A stretch of 64,000 nt of DNA from Soonwooa sp. (GCF_030151385.1 NZ_JASLDS010000045.1:70780-134779), one strand, 5' to 3'; numbered from the stretch's first letter, positions 40,446 to 50,501 are shown. Notes: a model not told the origin generated them from the letters alone. Numbers and translations: made by a program.

Positions 40446-41828
40446 TTAAATCAAACTTTTAATTTTGGCGATGATATCATCACCTAATTTGTCAGCTTCT
40501 TCTTGCGATTTAGCTTCTGTATAAATTCTGATAATTGGCTCTGTGTTTGACTTTCTAAGGTGAACCCAGTTTTCAGCAAAATCTATTTTAACACCATCAA
40601 CCGTCGAAACCTCTTCATTTTGATACTCTTTTTGCATTTTAGTTAAAAGCTCATCAACATTAATTTCTGGTGTCAATTCGATTTTCTTTTTACCCATAAA
40701 ATATGCTGGATAAGTTGCTCTAAGCTCAGAAACCGTTTTGTTCTCTTTTGCTAAATGTGTTAAAAACAAGGCAACACCAACTAAAGAATCTCTTCCGTAA
40801 TGTAAATCTGGATAGATAATTCCGCCATTACCTTCGCCACCGATAACCGCATCTTTTTCCTTCATTAAGTTAACCACGTTAACCTCTCCCACTGCACTTG
40901 CAAAATATTCTGAACCGTGACTTTTCGCCACATCACGAAGCGCTCTACTCGATGACAAGTTAGAAATCGCTGCGCCTTTTTTATGTTTTAAAAGATAATC
41001 TGCAACAGCAACCAAGGTATATTCTTCACCGAACATTTCGCCTTTTTCGTCGATTAAAGCCAATCTGTCAACATCTGGATCAACGACAACACCAACATCG
41101 GCTTTTTCTTTAATCATCAATTCGCAAATATCACCAAGATGTTCCTTCAAAGGTTCTGGATTGTGTGGAAAGTGACCATTTGGCTCGCAATAAAGTTTTA
41201 CAACTTCACAACCAAGCTTTTCTAATAACATTGGAATTGCTAAACCTCCAGTAGAATTAACAGCATCCAAAACAACTTTGAAATGCTTAGCTTTAATCGC
41301 TTCTGCATCAACCATTGGCAAATCCAAAATCTTATGAATATGAATATCGAACGCCTCTGTGTTTACTTCGTAATTTCCCAAATCATCAACTTCAGCATAA
41401 TTGAAATCTTCATTTTCGGCAAGTTCTAAAACTTTTGAACCTTCCTCAGCATTGATGAATTCTCCTTTTTCGTTAAGAAGTTTTAGCGCATTCCATTGTT
41501 TAGGATTGTGAGAAGCCGTTAAGATAATTCCGCCATCCGCGTTTAATTCTGGCACCATTACTTCAACCGTCGGCGTTGTTGACAAGCCTAAGTCGACAAC
41601 ATCAATACCCAAACCCTGCAATGTCGCTGTTACCAAAGACGACAACATCTGCCCAGAAATACGAGCATCACGACCAATGACAAGTTTTAGATTTTTTTTG
41701 CTTTTAGTGTTTTGAAGCCAAGTTCCGAATGCCGAAGCAAACTTTACGATATCCAAAGGCGTCAAGTTATCATTGACTTGTCCACCAATTGTTCCACGAA
41801 TACCAGAAATACTTTTTATTAATGACAT
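40446..41828 (-). CDS. glmM: Phosphoglucosamine mutase
   Basis: A 460-residue enzyme that converts glucosamine-6-phosphate to glucosamine-1-phosphate for peptidoglycan and lipid A precursors. The start MSLIKSISGIRGTIGG is chosen because it begins the conserved domain; an upstream ATG 39 bases earlier adds unrelated residues. The active-site serine is Ser106 in TASHNPKQWN; the metal loop is DPDVDRL; the substrate loop is GEGNGG; and RKSNTEPIIRIY binds phosphate. A phosphomannomutase/phosphoglucomutase of the same superfamily is the main alternative. Confidence 0.9.
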   Translation of the reverse strand: MSLIKSISGIRGTIGGQVNDNLTPLDIVKFASAFGTWLQNTKSKKNLKLVIGRDARISGQMLSSLVTATLQGLGIDVVDLGLSTTPTVEVMVPELNADGGIILTASHNPKQWNALKLLNEKGEFINAEEGSKVLELAENEDFNYAEVDDLGNYEVNTEAFDIHIHKILDLPMVDAEAIKAKHFKVVLDAVNSTGGLAIPMLLEKLGCEVVKLYCEPNGHFPHNPEPLKEHLGDICELMIKEKADVGVVVDPDVDRLALIDEKGEMFGEEYTLVAVADYLLKHKKGAAISNLSSSRALRDVAKSHGSEYFASAVGEVNVVNLMKEKDAVIGGEGNGGIIYPDLHYGRDSLVGVALFLTHLAKENKTVSELRATYPAYFMGKKKIELTPEINVDELLTKMQKEYQNEEVSTVDGVKIDFAENWVHLRKSNTEPIIRIYTEAKSQEEADKLGDDIIAKIKSLI

Positions 41829-41900
41829 GCTATATTTTAGATTTAAAATTATTGCAAAATTACGCAAAAAAGATTTCTTAAACTTTAAGAATATATTATG

Positions 41901-42041
41901 TTAAGAGCATCCGCAATTGGTATCGCAGCCACCACCTTTTTTAGATTTTCGGAAAGAGTTTCTCAGATTTCTGAAAAGTGCATAACCTAGTGCTAAAACC
42001 AAAACAGCAATCACAATATACTGAAATACAATAGAGTCCAT
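41901..42041 (-). CDS. FeoB-associated Cys-rich membrane protein
   Basis: A 46-residue protein: one membrane helix (IVFQYIVIAVLVLALGYALF), a basic segment NLRNSFRKSKK and a terminal cysteine cluster GGGCDTNCGCS. Short proteins of this plan directly downstream of feoB are the FeoB-associated Cys-rich family, with a proposed role like FeoC in ferrous iron uptake. It is 18 bases from feoB in the same direction and is too short for most gene finders. Confidence 0.9.
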   Translation of the reverse strand: MDSIVFQYIVIAVLVLALGYALFRNLRNSFRKSKKGGGCDTNCGCS

Positions 42042-42059
42042 TTTGTTTATTTTTAAAAG

Positions 42060-44099
42060 TTATTTTAAAATTTGATACGTAATAAGTGACACAATGTATG
42101 CCAAAACGCACATTGCAATGGCTTGTGTTGCCGTCAACTTCCAACTTCCTGTTTCTCGATAGACTACCGCAATGGTTGTGAAGCACTGCATCGCAAAGGC
42201 ATAGAACATTAACAACGAAATCCCTGTTGCTAGCGTGAAAACCTTCTCGCCATTCGGATACGTATCGTGATGCATTTTATCAATCAATTTGCCTTCGGGC
42301 GCATCATTATCCAAACTGTACAAAGTTGACATTGTCCCAACAAAAACCTCTCTCGCTGCAAAACTTGACAACAAGCCGATTCCCATTTTCCAATCGTAAC
42401 CCAAAGGTCGAATGGCAGGTTCTATAAAATGTCCAACTTTTCCAAGATAAGAATCTTCCAACTTGACTTCGGTTGCAACAAATTGACTAGGTTCTTGTTT
42501 TGGTCCAAAATAACTCAGAACCCAAAGAACAACACTCACTGCGAAAATGACTTTCCCCGCACCTGTGATAAATCCCCAAACTTTCTCCAACATCAATTTA
42601 AAATCATAACCCCAAAGTGGCATTTTGTACGTTGGCAAATCCATTACCAAGAAACTTTTGGTTTTAGATTTAATAAAAGATTTCGACACAAAAGCTGCTA
42701 AAAGCGCCAGTACAAAACCAAGAACATACATTCCCATCAACGCCAAAGCATGGTATTTAATACCGAAAACCGTTTTATTTGGAATAACCAAAGTTATCAA
42801 AATACTATATACAGGAATTCTCGCAGCGCACGTCATAAACGGCGTTGCCAAAATAGTGATTAATCTTTCTTTCGTATTTTCGATATTTCTTGTGGACATA
42901 ATAGCGGGAATTGCACACGCAACGCCAGACACCAAAGGCACAATACTTTTTCCGTTTAATCCAAAAGGACGTAAAAATTTATCCATCAAAAACACGACAC
43001 GCGCCATATAACCCGAATCTTCGAGAAGATATAAGAAATACAACATGATCCCAATCTGCGGTGCAAAAACCAAAATCCCACCAACACCAGGAATAATACC
43101 TGTTGTAATAAGACTATTAAGCGGACCTGCAGGCAAAGTTTCGGCAGCCCAAGCTGTTAACCAATTAAAGCCATCTTCGATCCAAGTCATTGGATATTGC
43201 GCAATGAAAAATACACTTTGGAACACCAAAAGCAATATCACGAAAAAGAAAATATAACCCCAAAATTTGTGTACCAAAAGCTTGTCCAACTTTTCGGTAA
43301 GCAATTCTTTAAAAGCTGGTTTTTTATCTAAAATTTCTTCTAAAATGCCATCAATCCATTGATAACGACGGATAGTTTCTTGGACTTGCAGACGCTTCGG
43401 AACATGACAACTCGTATCTTCTTTTTTAAGAATCTCGTTGATGTTATTAAGTTTGCCAATATAATTATTAGCTGCCAAAAGCGTCCAAACACGATATTGA
43501 TTAGCCTCATGTGTTTGATCCGAAATGTGCGTTACGATTTCTTTCTGCTCTACAGGAATTTCAAAACTAAGTTTTTCGGTTGTTGAAAAGCTAGCATTTT
43601 TAACAGCCTTTTTTATTTCGTCAAGACCTAAATTCTTTTTAGCATTGGTTGTGAAAACCTTTACTTTTAATAAGTCAGAAAGTTTTTGAGTATCAATAAA
43701 AATATCGCGTTTTTCAGCTTCGTCAATTTGGTTAATGACCATAATGGCTGGAATCCCATAATCGCGAATCTGCTGAAATAGCAACAAGCTACGTCTTAGA
43801 TTAGTCGCATCAGCAATGTAGATAACACCTTCATAAGTCGATCTTTCTTCCACCAAATATTTAGAAAAAATCGCTTCATCTTCGGAACTAGGATAGATAC
43901 TATAGGAACCAGGCAAGTCAACAACTTCCACTTTTTCTCCTTCAAACTCGTATTGTCCAGAATGACTTGCAACGGTAACACCAGCGTAATTACCTGTTTT
44001 TTGTTTTTTGTTACAAAGCCAATTAAAAATGGTCGACTTCCCAACATTAGGATTCCCGACCAACAATACTTTTTTGCTAATACCTTTAGTATTCTCCAT
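42060..44099 (-). CDS. feoB: Ferrous iron transport protein B
   Basis: A 679-residue inner-membrane transporter that takes up Fe2+. The G domain has GNPNVGKST at 15-23, VVDLPGSYS and NQIDEAEK (a variant of N-K-x-D with Gln). Helical regulatory regions follow, and then the membrane part from about 270 with gate motifs (GVACAIPAIMSTR; PFMTCAARIPVY) that carry the metal-binding cysteines. feoA precedes it by 2 bases and a FeoB-associated protein follows. Iron-dependent control is expected, but no Fur box could be firmly identified. Confidence 0.97.
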   Translation of the reverse strand: MENTKGISKKVLLVGNPNVGKSTIFNWLCNKKQKTGNYAGVTVASHSGQYEFEGEKVEVVDLPGSYSIYPSSEDEAIFSKYLVEERSTYEGVIYIADATNLRRSLLLFQQIRDYGIPAIMVINQIDEAEKRDIFIDTQKLSDLLKVKVFTTNAKKNLGLDEIKKAVKNASFSTTEKLSFEIPVEQKEIVTHISDQTHEANQYRVWTLLAANNYIGKLNNINEILKKEDTSCHVPKRLQVQETIRRYQWIDGILEEILDKKPAFKELLTEKLDKLLVHKFWGYIFFFVILLLVFQSVFFIAQYPMTWIEDGFNWLTAWAAETLPAGPLNSLITTGIIPGVGGILVFAPQIGIMLYFLYLLEDSGYMARVVFLMDKFLRPFGLNGKSIVPLVSGVACAIPAIMSTRNIENTKERLITILATPFMTCAARIPVYSILITLVIPNKTVFGIKYHALALMGMYVLGFVLALLAAFVSKSFIKSKTKSFLVMDLPTYKMPLWGYDFKLMLEKVWGFITGAGKVIFAVSVVLWVLSYFGPKQEPSQFVATEVKLEDSYLGKVGHFIEPAIRPLGYDWKMGIGLLSSFAAREVFVGTMSTLYSLDNDAPEGKLIDKMHHDTYPNGEKVFTLATGISLLMFYAFAMQCFTTIAVVYRETGSWKLTATQAIAMCVLAYIVSLITYQILK

Positions 44100-44101
44100 A
44101 A

Positions 44102-44350
44102 TTACAACACTTCTACATCGATAAATCTTGCTTCTTCGACGCGCAAAGCTAGACGAGCTCTTTCGGCGCCATATTCTATATACAAAGGCCCATCAAAAGG
44201 CGCTTGGTACAATATTTTAAAACTTGTTTCTGGCAACAATCCCATTTCCAAAATTTTGGTTGGCATCTTTAGTTCATCATTAAAACCACTAATTTTCCCC
44301 AACGTATTTTTGGGAAAGCAACATAATGTACCAGATATTTTTTTTGTCAA
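44102..44350 (-). CDS. feoA: Ferrous iron transport protein A
   Basis: An 82-residue SH3-like cytoplasmic protein that supports FeoB. It shows the family order: GTLCCFPKNTLGKISGF, LEMGLLPETSFKILYQAPF, then GAERARLALRVEEARFIDV. It is directly upstream of feoB in the transcript with only 2 bases between them. Confidence 0.9.
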   Translation of the reverse strand: MTKKISGTLCCFPKNTLGKISGFNDELKMPTKILEMGLLPETSFKILYQAPFDGPLYIEYGAERARLALRVEEARFIDVEVL

Positions 44351-44415
44351 AACAAATGATTTAGAATTGCAAAGATAGCTTATTTTAATTAAATCTAAAT
44401 AACACCTTACAACAG

Positions 44416-44441
44416 AAAAGTCGAGCTTTCACCCGACTTTT
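44416..44441 (-). terminator. Terminator of the GLPGLI gene
   Basis: AAAAGTCG and CGACTTTT form an 8 bp stem with T residues on the leftward strand. Confidence 0.8.
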
Positions 44442-44464
44442 ATCATGTTATCAATATTTTAAGA

Positions 44465-45358
44465 CTATTTCTTCTTAGTAGGTGCGTCTGTTATCTCGAT
44501 TGGATTATCATTCGCAGCCAAGAAATCCTTAACCAACTTTTCTTGATTTTTAATAAATTCTCCCATTGTCATCTGCGAACCAGGCATAGTCATTTTCATA
44601 GCTTCGGGTGTCATATATTGACGAAATTCGCCGAATGGATCTTGTCTAAACACTTTTGCTGTCGCATCAAATTTGTCTTTAGAAATCACAGTCACTTTAG
44701 GGTTGTAACCCATTGTACGACGCATTTCTTCACCATAAGTTAGCTCCTTCCAATCTTTGATTTGTTTATTTCCTTTTAGCTCCCAAGAATAATTCTTGTC
44801 AGCATCTTCGATTTTAACAATCAAACCTGGCAACCCATAAAACTTGTAAGGACCATCTTGAAAAGGCAAATCTGTACTAAACCAAGCTGTCCATTTTCTT
44901 CCACCAAAATCTGTTGTTGCTTTTTGTGTATTATATGCACCAATCTTTTGCTTGTCGTTAGAGATTTTCCAATCGAATTTCACTTGATCTTCATAGCCAA
45001 AAGCATTTCTGTTACTAATCATATCCGACACCAAAATCTTCATATCTGGATAAGCTTTTTGAATTTTATAAGAAAACTTCGGCATCTTAATACTTTTGGT
45101 AACATCTTCGAAGATTCCCGACTTCTGCATGCCTTCAACTTTCACCTTTAAGATTGAATCTTGTGCAGGACCAGTAAAATCTTCATATTGAGATTTCGTC
45201 TTAGTAATGTCCAAAATCGTCATCACTTTATCTATTTTCGCGGAATCTTTTTTAGGTTTAAAACTTAACTCGTAGAAAAAACGATTCGCATTTTCTTGCG
45301 CCGAAAGCAATCCCATCAACAAGATAAAACTGAGACTAACTAATTTTTTAATATTCAT
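44465..45358 (-). CDS. GLPGLI family protein
   Basis: A 297-residue secreted protein (signal peptide MNIKKLVSLSFILLMGLLSAQ). The naming motif is present as YGLPGLIVKIEDADKNY, after WTAWFSTDLPFQDGPYKF. The family is restricted to Bacteroidota and has no known activity; it is often in pairs with TonB-dependent receptors, but none is adjacent here. The C-terminus is helical with Met- and Lys-rich sequence. The gene is monocistronic. Confidence 0.92.
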   Translation of the reverse strand: MNIKKLVSLSFILLMGLLSAQENANRFFYELSFKPKKDSAKIDKVMTILDITKTKSQYEDFTGPAQDSILKVKVEGMQKSGIFEDVTKSIKMPKFSYKIQKAYPDMKILVSDMISNRNAFGYEDQVKFDWKISNDKQKIGAYNTQKATTDFGGRKWTAWFSTDLPFQDGPYKFYGLPGLIVKIEDADKNYSWELKGNKQIKDWKELTYGEEMRRTMGYNPKVTVISKDKFDATAKVFRQDPFGEFRQYMTPEAMKMTMPGSQMTMGEFIKNQEKLVKDFLAANDNPIEITDAPTKKK

Positions 45359-45422
45359 TTTGAATTGTTTTTAAATGTAATATCCAATTAGTATCGCCTC
45401 CCGAATTTTGTTACAAAAAATT

Positions 45423-46178
45423 TTAATCCAAATTATACATTTCTTTAATCGACGTATTCATAACATTATAAATCGCCAATTGTTCTGGATTTTTGAGAAG
45501 TTCTTTGTGAAGTTCCAGAATTCGTTTATCATTTCTAACTGCTGGTCCAGTTTGTGCATCTTTTGGATTTACAGATTTAATCTTATCAAAAGTTTCTTCT
45601 ATTAAAGGCATAAAATAATCAAAAGGAATCTTCTGCGAATCCGAAATCTCTTTAGCACGTGCAAAAAGATGATTGACAAAATTGCACGCAAAAACAGCAG
45701 TAAGATGGATGTATTTTCGTTTTTCAAAATCGGCAACTTCAACATAATTGGACATTTTTGAAGCCAAATCAACCAAAACTTTTTCAACATCTTTATCTTC
45801 AGCATCAATAAAAAATGGAATTGTTTTAAAATCCAAATCTTTGGTTTTAGAAAAAGTTTGCAAAGGATAAAAACTCGCTTTTCTGTAATTACCATTTAGA
45901 ATCTCTTTTGGCAAAGAACCCGAAGTGTGCGCCACAATTGCATCAGGCTTATTAATCCTCATAGAAACCTCTTCCACAGACGAATCGCTGATCGAAATAA
46001 TATACAAATCTGCGTCCGCAAGTTCGGTTGTTGAAAACGGAATATCCAACTCATCAGCGATAGATTTGAGCGCAACTTCATTTCTCCCAAAAATTTGGAC
46101 TAGATTTTGTTGATTTCCTTTTAAAGCTTTTGCGAGATGATAAGCCACATTTCCGGAGCCGATGATAGCGATTTTCAC
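45423..46178 (-). CDS. Rossmann-like / DUF2520 protein (ProC-like)
   Basis: A 251-residue protein. The N-terminus MKIAIIGSGNVAYHLAKAL is an NAD(P)-binding site, followed by a domain (AVFACNFVNHLFARAKEI) of the DUF2520 type. The layout is like pyrroline-5-carboxylate reductase and 6-phosphogluconate-dehydrogenase-like proteins, but its substrate is not known. It stands alone, diverging from the sigma factor gene. Confidence 0.88.
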   Translation of the reverse strand: MKIAIIGSGNVAYHLAKALKGNQQNLVQIFGRNEVALKSIADELDIPFSTTELADADLYIISISDSSVEEVSMRINKPDAIVAHTSGSLPKEILNGNYRKASFYPLQTFSKTKDLDFKTIPFFIDAEDKDVEKVLVDLASKMSNYVEVADFEKRKYIHLTAVFACNFVNHLFARAKEISDSQKIPFDYFMPLIEETFDKIKSVNPKDAQTGPAVRNDKRILELHKELLKNPEQLAIYNVMNTSIKEMYNLD

Positions 46179-46262
46179 GATTTTTAATTTAATAATTGTT
46201 GCAATTTAGTAGATTTTATAGACAATTTTGAAACATCAAATCAAAAATTTAAAAAACAATTT

Positions 46263-46270
46263 TAACTTTG
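46263..46270 (+). promoter_or_regulatory. Candidate -7 element before the sigma-factor operon
   Basis: TAACTTTG matches TAnnTTTG, 36 bases before the sigma gene. No TTG lies at the usual distance upstream, so recognition may need another factor. Confidence 0.4.
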
Positions 46271-46305
46271 GCTTATAAAAATTATCCAAACAACGAAACA
46301 TCTCA

Positions 46306-46863
46306 ATGAAGCTCAACGACGACGACATTATCAAGCTGATGTTACAGCCAAAGACTGTAGAGAAAGGGCTTCGCGCAATGATGGACGCACATCAAAGCAG
46401 ACTGTATTGGCATATACGTCGTTTGATCGTCGACCATGACCTTGCACAAGATGTATTGCAGGAAACGTTTATCAAAGCCTATCAGAATTTTCATCAATTC
46501 AAACAAGATAGTAAGTTGTACACGTGGCTTTATCGGATTGCAACCAACGAAGCACTTCAACAACTTAACAAAATGAAAAGAATGAAAAAGGTTGATGAAG
46601 ATGCAGAATATTACATGCAGAATTTGGTAGCTGATAACGCGGAAAAAGACGCAGACGAAATACAACTTTTGTTACAGAAAGCAATACAAAGTCTTCCTGA
46701 GAAACAAAAATTGGTTTTCACAATGCGATATTATGACGATTTGCCTTACGAAGAGATTTCAAAAATTGTTGATATGTCTGTAGGCACGCTAAAAACAAAC
46801 TATCACTACGCCAAAGAAAAAATTGAAACTTTTATTAAAGACAACTATTCTAGCGAATTGTAG
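46306..46863 (+). CDS. ECF-type RNA polymerase sigma factor
   Basis: A 185-residue sigma-70-family protein. Region 2 is seen at about 25-90 (DHDLAQDVLQETFIKAYQNF, YTWLYRIATNEAL) and region 4 at about 125-175 (LPEKQKLVFTMRYYDDLPYEEI, VGTLKTNYHYAKEKI). There are no regions 1 or 3. The next gene, starting 12 bases on, encodes a single-pass protein that is probably its anti-sigma partner. Target promoters are unknown. Confidence 0.95.
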   Translation: MKLNDDDIIKLMLQPKTVEKGLRAMMDAHQSRLYWHIRRLIVDHDLAQDVLQETFIKAYQNFHQFKQDSKLYTWLYRIATNEALQQLNKMKRMKKVDEDAEYYMQNLVADNAEKDADEIQLLLQKAIQSLPEKQKLVFTMRYYDDLPYEEISKIVDMSVGTLKTNYHYAKEKIETFIKDNYSSEL

Positions 46864-46875
46864 TAAAATTTGAAC

Positions 46876-47466
46876 ATGATGAAAAATTTTGATTTAGATA
46901 ATCTTGAACGCAAAAATTCTTTTGCAACACCGCCAGATTTCTTCGCGGACATGCAAAATAATGTTTTGAATAAGACGGTTAATCAGAAAAAAGAAGCCAG
47001 AATTATTCCTATTAACTTCCGATGGGCAGCCGCGGCGGCAGTTGTCGTGATTGGTGGTTTAAGCTTTTGGACATTAAACAATCAAAACCTTGATGACCAA
47101 TCCACTGTCGCACAACACAAAGAAATTATCGACAGCAGCTACACCTTGAAAAGCGATGAAGCTTTAGCTTTAAACGACAATATTAAACCGGAAGTTAACG
47201 CCGACTCTTATAGCAGTCAGCCAAAACATAAAGACACAGAAACAAAAGAGGAACATCACCAAAGTCACATTGCTACAACTGATACACAAAATCAAAATTT
47301 AGCAATGGCTAAAACAGCAGTGCAAACGCCGATAGCCTCTTTTGCAAAAGTCAACAAAAACCCAGATGCTAAAATCAGTCAAGTTTTAGCAGTGTTGACA
47401 CCTGACCAAGTAAGCGATCTAGACAAAACCGTCGACCAAGACGTCTATCTGGATCTTTACAACTAG
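46876..47466 (+). CDS. Single-pass membrane protein, probable anti-sigma factor
   Basis: About 196 residues from the ATG at 46876; the TTG six bases earlier is less likely. A cytoplasmic N-terminus (NFDLDNLERKNSFATPPDFF) is followed by a membrane helix WAAAAAVVVIGGLSFWTL at about 47-65 and a periplasmic low-complexity part ending VDQDVYLDLYN. The order right after an ECF sigma gene and the topology suggest an anti-sigma factor, though no zinc-binding HxxxCxxC motif is seen. Confidence 0.7.
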   Translation: MMKNFDLDNLERKNSFATPPDFFADMQNNVLNKTVNQKKEARIIPINFRWAAAAAVVVIGGLSFWTLNNQNLDDQSTVAQHKEIIDSSYTLKSDEALALNDNIKPEVNADSYSSQPKHKDTETKEEHHQSHIATTDTQNQNLAMAKTAVQTPIASFAKVNKNPDAKISQVLAVLTPDQVSDLDKTVDQDVYLDLYN

Positions 47467-47482
47467 ATGAAAAATAAAAGTT

Positions 47483-48106
47483 ATGAAAAAGTTATTATTT
47501 AGTTTAATCTTAATTTCCGCTGCAACGCAGATTAACGCGCAAGTCGAACGTCGTGGAGGAAGTGCTGACAGAAGTCGAAGTGGTTCTGACAACATGGGCA
47601 CCACCATGCAAAGAGGTACTCTTGGAACGACAAGTCTTGCTCCTACGCAAAACGACAGAATGAGAAGTGCGCCATCCCAAATGCAGACAATGTCCAACTG
47701 GCAAGGCATGAACAACGAGGAACGTCAAGAAATGATGAAAAACATGAATCCTCGTGAGCGCTCACAATTTATGCAAAACGTCAAACAAGATATTTTCTTA
47801 GACGAGTTGAATATCCCAGAAGCTTCTCAGGCAGAGTTCAAAGAAATATTTGACCAATATACAGCGAGTCAAAAACAGATTAAAGACAAATTCAAAGGGA
47901 CTGTTAATATTGACAAACTTAGCAACGACGAGGCAAAACAAAAACTAGATGATAGTTTCGAAATCGGAAAGCAACTCTTAGACAACAGAAAAGTCTATGC
48001 TGACAAGTTTTTGAAAATATTGACACCGCAACAAGTTCTTAAACTCTTCCAAACAGAAGGGAAAGTGCGAGACAAGATTATGGACAAAAAATATGGTGGC
48101 AAATAA
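47483..48106 (+). CDS. Spy/CpxP-like secreted helical protein
   Basis: A 207-residue secreted protein (signal peptide MKKLLFSLILISAATQINAQ). An Arg-, Ser- and Met-rich segment is followed by a helical part with NMNPRERSQFMQNVKQDIFL and FLKILTPQQVLKLFQTE, which recalls the LTxxQ motif of Spy/CpxP periplasmic chaperones. It is third in the sigma operon, 16 bases after the anti-sigma-like gene, so an envelope-stress role is plausible. Confidence 0.75.
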   Translation: MKKLLFSLILISAATQINAQVERRGGSADRSRSGSDNMGTTMQRGTLGTTSLAPTQNDRMRSAPSQMQTMSNWQGMNNEERQEMMKNMNPRERSQFMQNVKQDIFLDELNIPEASQAEFKEIFDQYTASQKQIKDKFKGTVNIDKLSNDEAKQKLDDSFEIGKQLLDNRKVYADKFLKILTPQQVLKLFQTEGKVRDKIMDKKYGGK

Positions 48107-48128
48107 GCCTACCAATTGAGAATAAGCG

Positions 48129-48160
48129 TGCCATCGAAAATAATTTTTCGGTGGCTTTTT
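48129..48160 (+). terminator. Terminator of the sigma-factor operon
   Basis: GCCATCGAAAA pairs with TTTTCGGTGGC (one G-T pair), and five T residues follow. Confidence 0.9.
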
Positions 48161-48260
48161 CATAAAAGACTTTTAATAATGATAAAAGTTTAAAACAATT
48201 TTTTCATTTTAGTTCAAAAATATGTATTTTCGCGGATTGATTATAAACACATAACAAAAA

Positions 48261-50411
48261 ATGGCAGTTTTAGGAGAGATTAGAAAACGACCTTGGTTAT
48301 TGATGGGTGTCATTGCCTTAGCTTTATTAGCTTTCTTGGTAAATCCAGATTCTATCGATAAAATTTTTGGTAAAAACCCTAATATTTTAGGAAAAGTTAA
48401 CGGACAAGAAATTACCCGTGACGAATTCAACGACCAATTGTTCGTACTTCAACAACAAGCACAGCAACAAGGACAACAACCACACGGCCTTGAAGAACAA
48501 GCTTGGCAAGTGTTGGTACAGTCAAAATTAATTCAACAAGAATTCGAAAAACTAGGTCTTGAGTTAACGGATGATATGTTCTGGAGCCAACTTCAGTACG
48601 ATCCAATGTTTGCTCAAAATCAAGCTAACTTTGATGAAAAGGGGAATTTTAAACTTCAAGAAATTAAAAAACAAATTGAAGGCTTACAAAACGCTGGTCA
48701 ATCAGAAATGTATAACAATTGGTTAAGAACAAAAAAATCAATCGAATACAGAATGATGGCGAGAATCCTTTTCGGAAACATCGGAAACGGTATTACTGCT
48801 AGCAAAAAAGAAGCTGACATCATCATCAAACAACGTGATGAAATCGCTAATATCGACTACGTAAAAGTTGACTATACAAGTTTCGAAAAAACAAATCCTA
48901 TAAAAGTTACCACACAAGATTTGACGGATTATATCAACCAACATCCAACAAGATTCAAAGTTGATGCTAACCGTAACCTTGCTTACGTATACTTCCCTGC
49001 TACACCAAGTGCACAGGATGATGCTGCAGCGCTTAACGAGCTTAACAAACTTTACCTAAAAGGATCAGACGCTTCTAACGGAGCCGAAAATTTCCAAAAC
49101 ACTAAGAATGATTCAATGTTCGTGGAACTTAACTCTGATGTGCCTTTTATCCCTCAATACTTAAAGCCAGAGCAATTGCCTGCTGCTTTAAAAGAGAAAA
49201 TTGCTGGTGCTACAGTTGGAGAAACTTTTGGACCTTACAAGGAACAAAACTATTATATCGTTTCTAAATTGTTAGGTAAAAAACCTACAGATTCTACAAT
49301 GTCTAGCCACATCTTAATTGGTTACAAAGGCGCTGAAAGATCTACTGCAACGAGAACTAAAGAGCAAGCAAAAAAATTAGCTGACAGCATCTTAGCTGAT
49401 GTTAAATCCAATGCTGCTAATTTTGATAAAGACCTTAAATTTTCTGATGAGCCTAACGCTGTTGAAAGAAAAGGTAGTGTGGGATGGACAACTCCAGAAT
49501 CTCAATTTGCTCCAGGATATCTTAATTTCTTAGCAAACAATAGCAAAGGATCAATCGGTCTTGCAGAAACGCAATTCGGTTACCACATCATTAAAGTTGA
49601 TGACAAAAAAGCTGGTGCAATGGCTTACAAAGTGGCGCACTTAGCAAAAGCTATTAAAGCTTCTGATAAAACAGAAAGTGACGTACATAATAAATCAACA
49701 AGATTTATCCAACAAGTACAAGGTAAGAGCTTCAACGAGTTTAGCAACATTGCTAAAAAAGATGGTCTGAATATGCAAAATCCTAAAGCTGTTACAAGAT
49801 TCCAAGGACAACTTCCTGGACTAGGAACAGATAAAGATGGAGACATCTTATCTTGGGCATTTGATAAGAAAAGAGAAATTGGCGACAGCGACATCTTCAC
49901 AGTTGAAGGTACAGGCGACCGTATCGTAGCTTATCTAGTAGGCAAACAAGATGCTGGTCTTGCAAGTGCAGAAAGTGTAAAAGAACAAATCGAGCCAATT
50001 GTTAAAAATAAATTGTTAACTAAAAAGATTACTGAAAAAATCAATGCTGCTAAAGCTGGTAGTCTAGATCAAGTTGCTAAATTGTTTAACACACAAACAG
50101 CAAATACTGACATTAACTTATTCAATGCTTCAATTGCGAACAGCATGGAGCCAAAAGTTGCAGGTGCTGCTTTCGGAGTTGCTAACAACAAAATGTCTCA
50201 ACCAATCGAAGGTATGACAGGTGTTTATGTTGTACAACGCAAATCGATTAAGAGTAACAAAATGCCTGGTGATGCTAAGCAAGTTATTGATGCAATCCAA
50301 CAACAAAACAGTAATATGTTTGGACAAGGTTATCTTAAATCGCTTCAAGATAACGCGAACATCAAAGATTACAGAATTGAAGTTTGGGATAAAAATCAAC
50401 AACAACACTAA
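48261..50411 (+). CDS. PpiD-like peptidylprolyl isomerase
   Basis: A 716-residue inner-membrane-anchored periplasmic foldase. The N-terminus (EIRKRPWLLMGVIALALLAFLV) is a signal anchor, followed by a SurA_N-like region (GKVNGQEITRDEFNDQLFV), a parvulin-type domain at about 350-460 (SHILIGYKGAER; GSVGWTTPESQFAPGYLNFL; GYHIIKVDDKKAG) and a long C-terminal helical part. It should assist folding of outer-membrane proteins. The gene stands alone with terminators on both sides. Confidence 0.92.
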   Translation: MAVLGEIRKRPWLLMGVIALALLAFLVNPDSIDKIFGKNPNILGKVNGQEITRDEFNDQLFVLQQQAQQQGQQPHGLEEQAWQVLVQSKLIQQEFEKLGLELTDDMFWSQLQYDPMFAQNQANFDEKGNFKLQEIKKQIEGLQNAGQSEMYNNWLRTKKSIEYRMMARILFGNIGNGITASKKEADIIIKQRDEIANIDYVKVDYTSFEKTNPIKVTTQDLTDYINQHPTRFKVDANRNLAYVYFPATPSAQDDAAALNELNKLYLKGSDASNGAENFQNTKNDSMFVELNSDVPFIPQYLKPEQLPAALKEKIAGATVGETFGPYKEQNYYIVSKLLGKKPTDSTMSSHILIGYKGAERSTATRTKEQAKKLADSILADVKSNAANFDKDLKFSDEPNAVERKGSVGWTTPESQFAPGYLNFLANNSKGSIGLAETQFGYHIIKVDDKKAGAMAYKVAHLAKAIKASDKTESDVHNKSTRFIQQVQGKSFNEFSNIAKKDGLNMQNPKAVTRFQGQLPGLGTDKDGDILSWAFDKKREIGDSDIFTVEGTGDRIVAYLVGKQDAGLASAESVKEQIEPIVKNKLLTKKITEKINAAKAGSLDQVAKLFNTQTANTDINLFNASIANSMEPKVAGAAFGVANNKMSQPIEGMTGVYVVQRKSIKSNKMPGDAKQVIDAIQQQNSNMFGQGYLKSLQDNANIKDYRIEVWDKNQQQH

Positions 50412-50430
50412 GAATCTTCTTAAAACATAA

Positions 50431-50466
50431 AGAAAAGCGGCTTGTATTTTGCAGGTCGCTTTCTTG
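50431..50466 (+). terminator. Terminator after the PpiD-like gene
   Basis: GAAAAGCGGCTTG pairs imperfectly with CAGGTCGCTTTC, and a T-rich tail follows. Confidence 0.7.
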
Positions 50467-50501
50467 TTTTTATTTAGAAAGAATATTAACCGCAATATTC
50501 T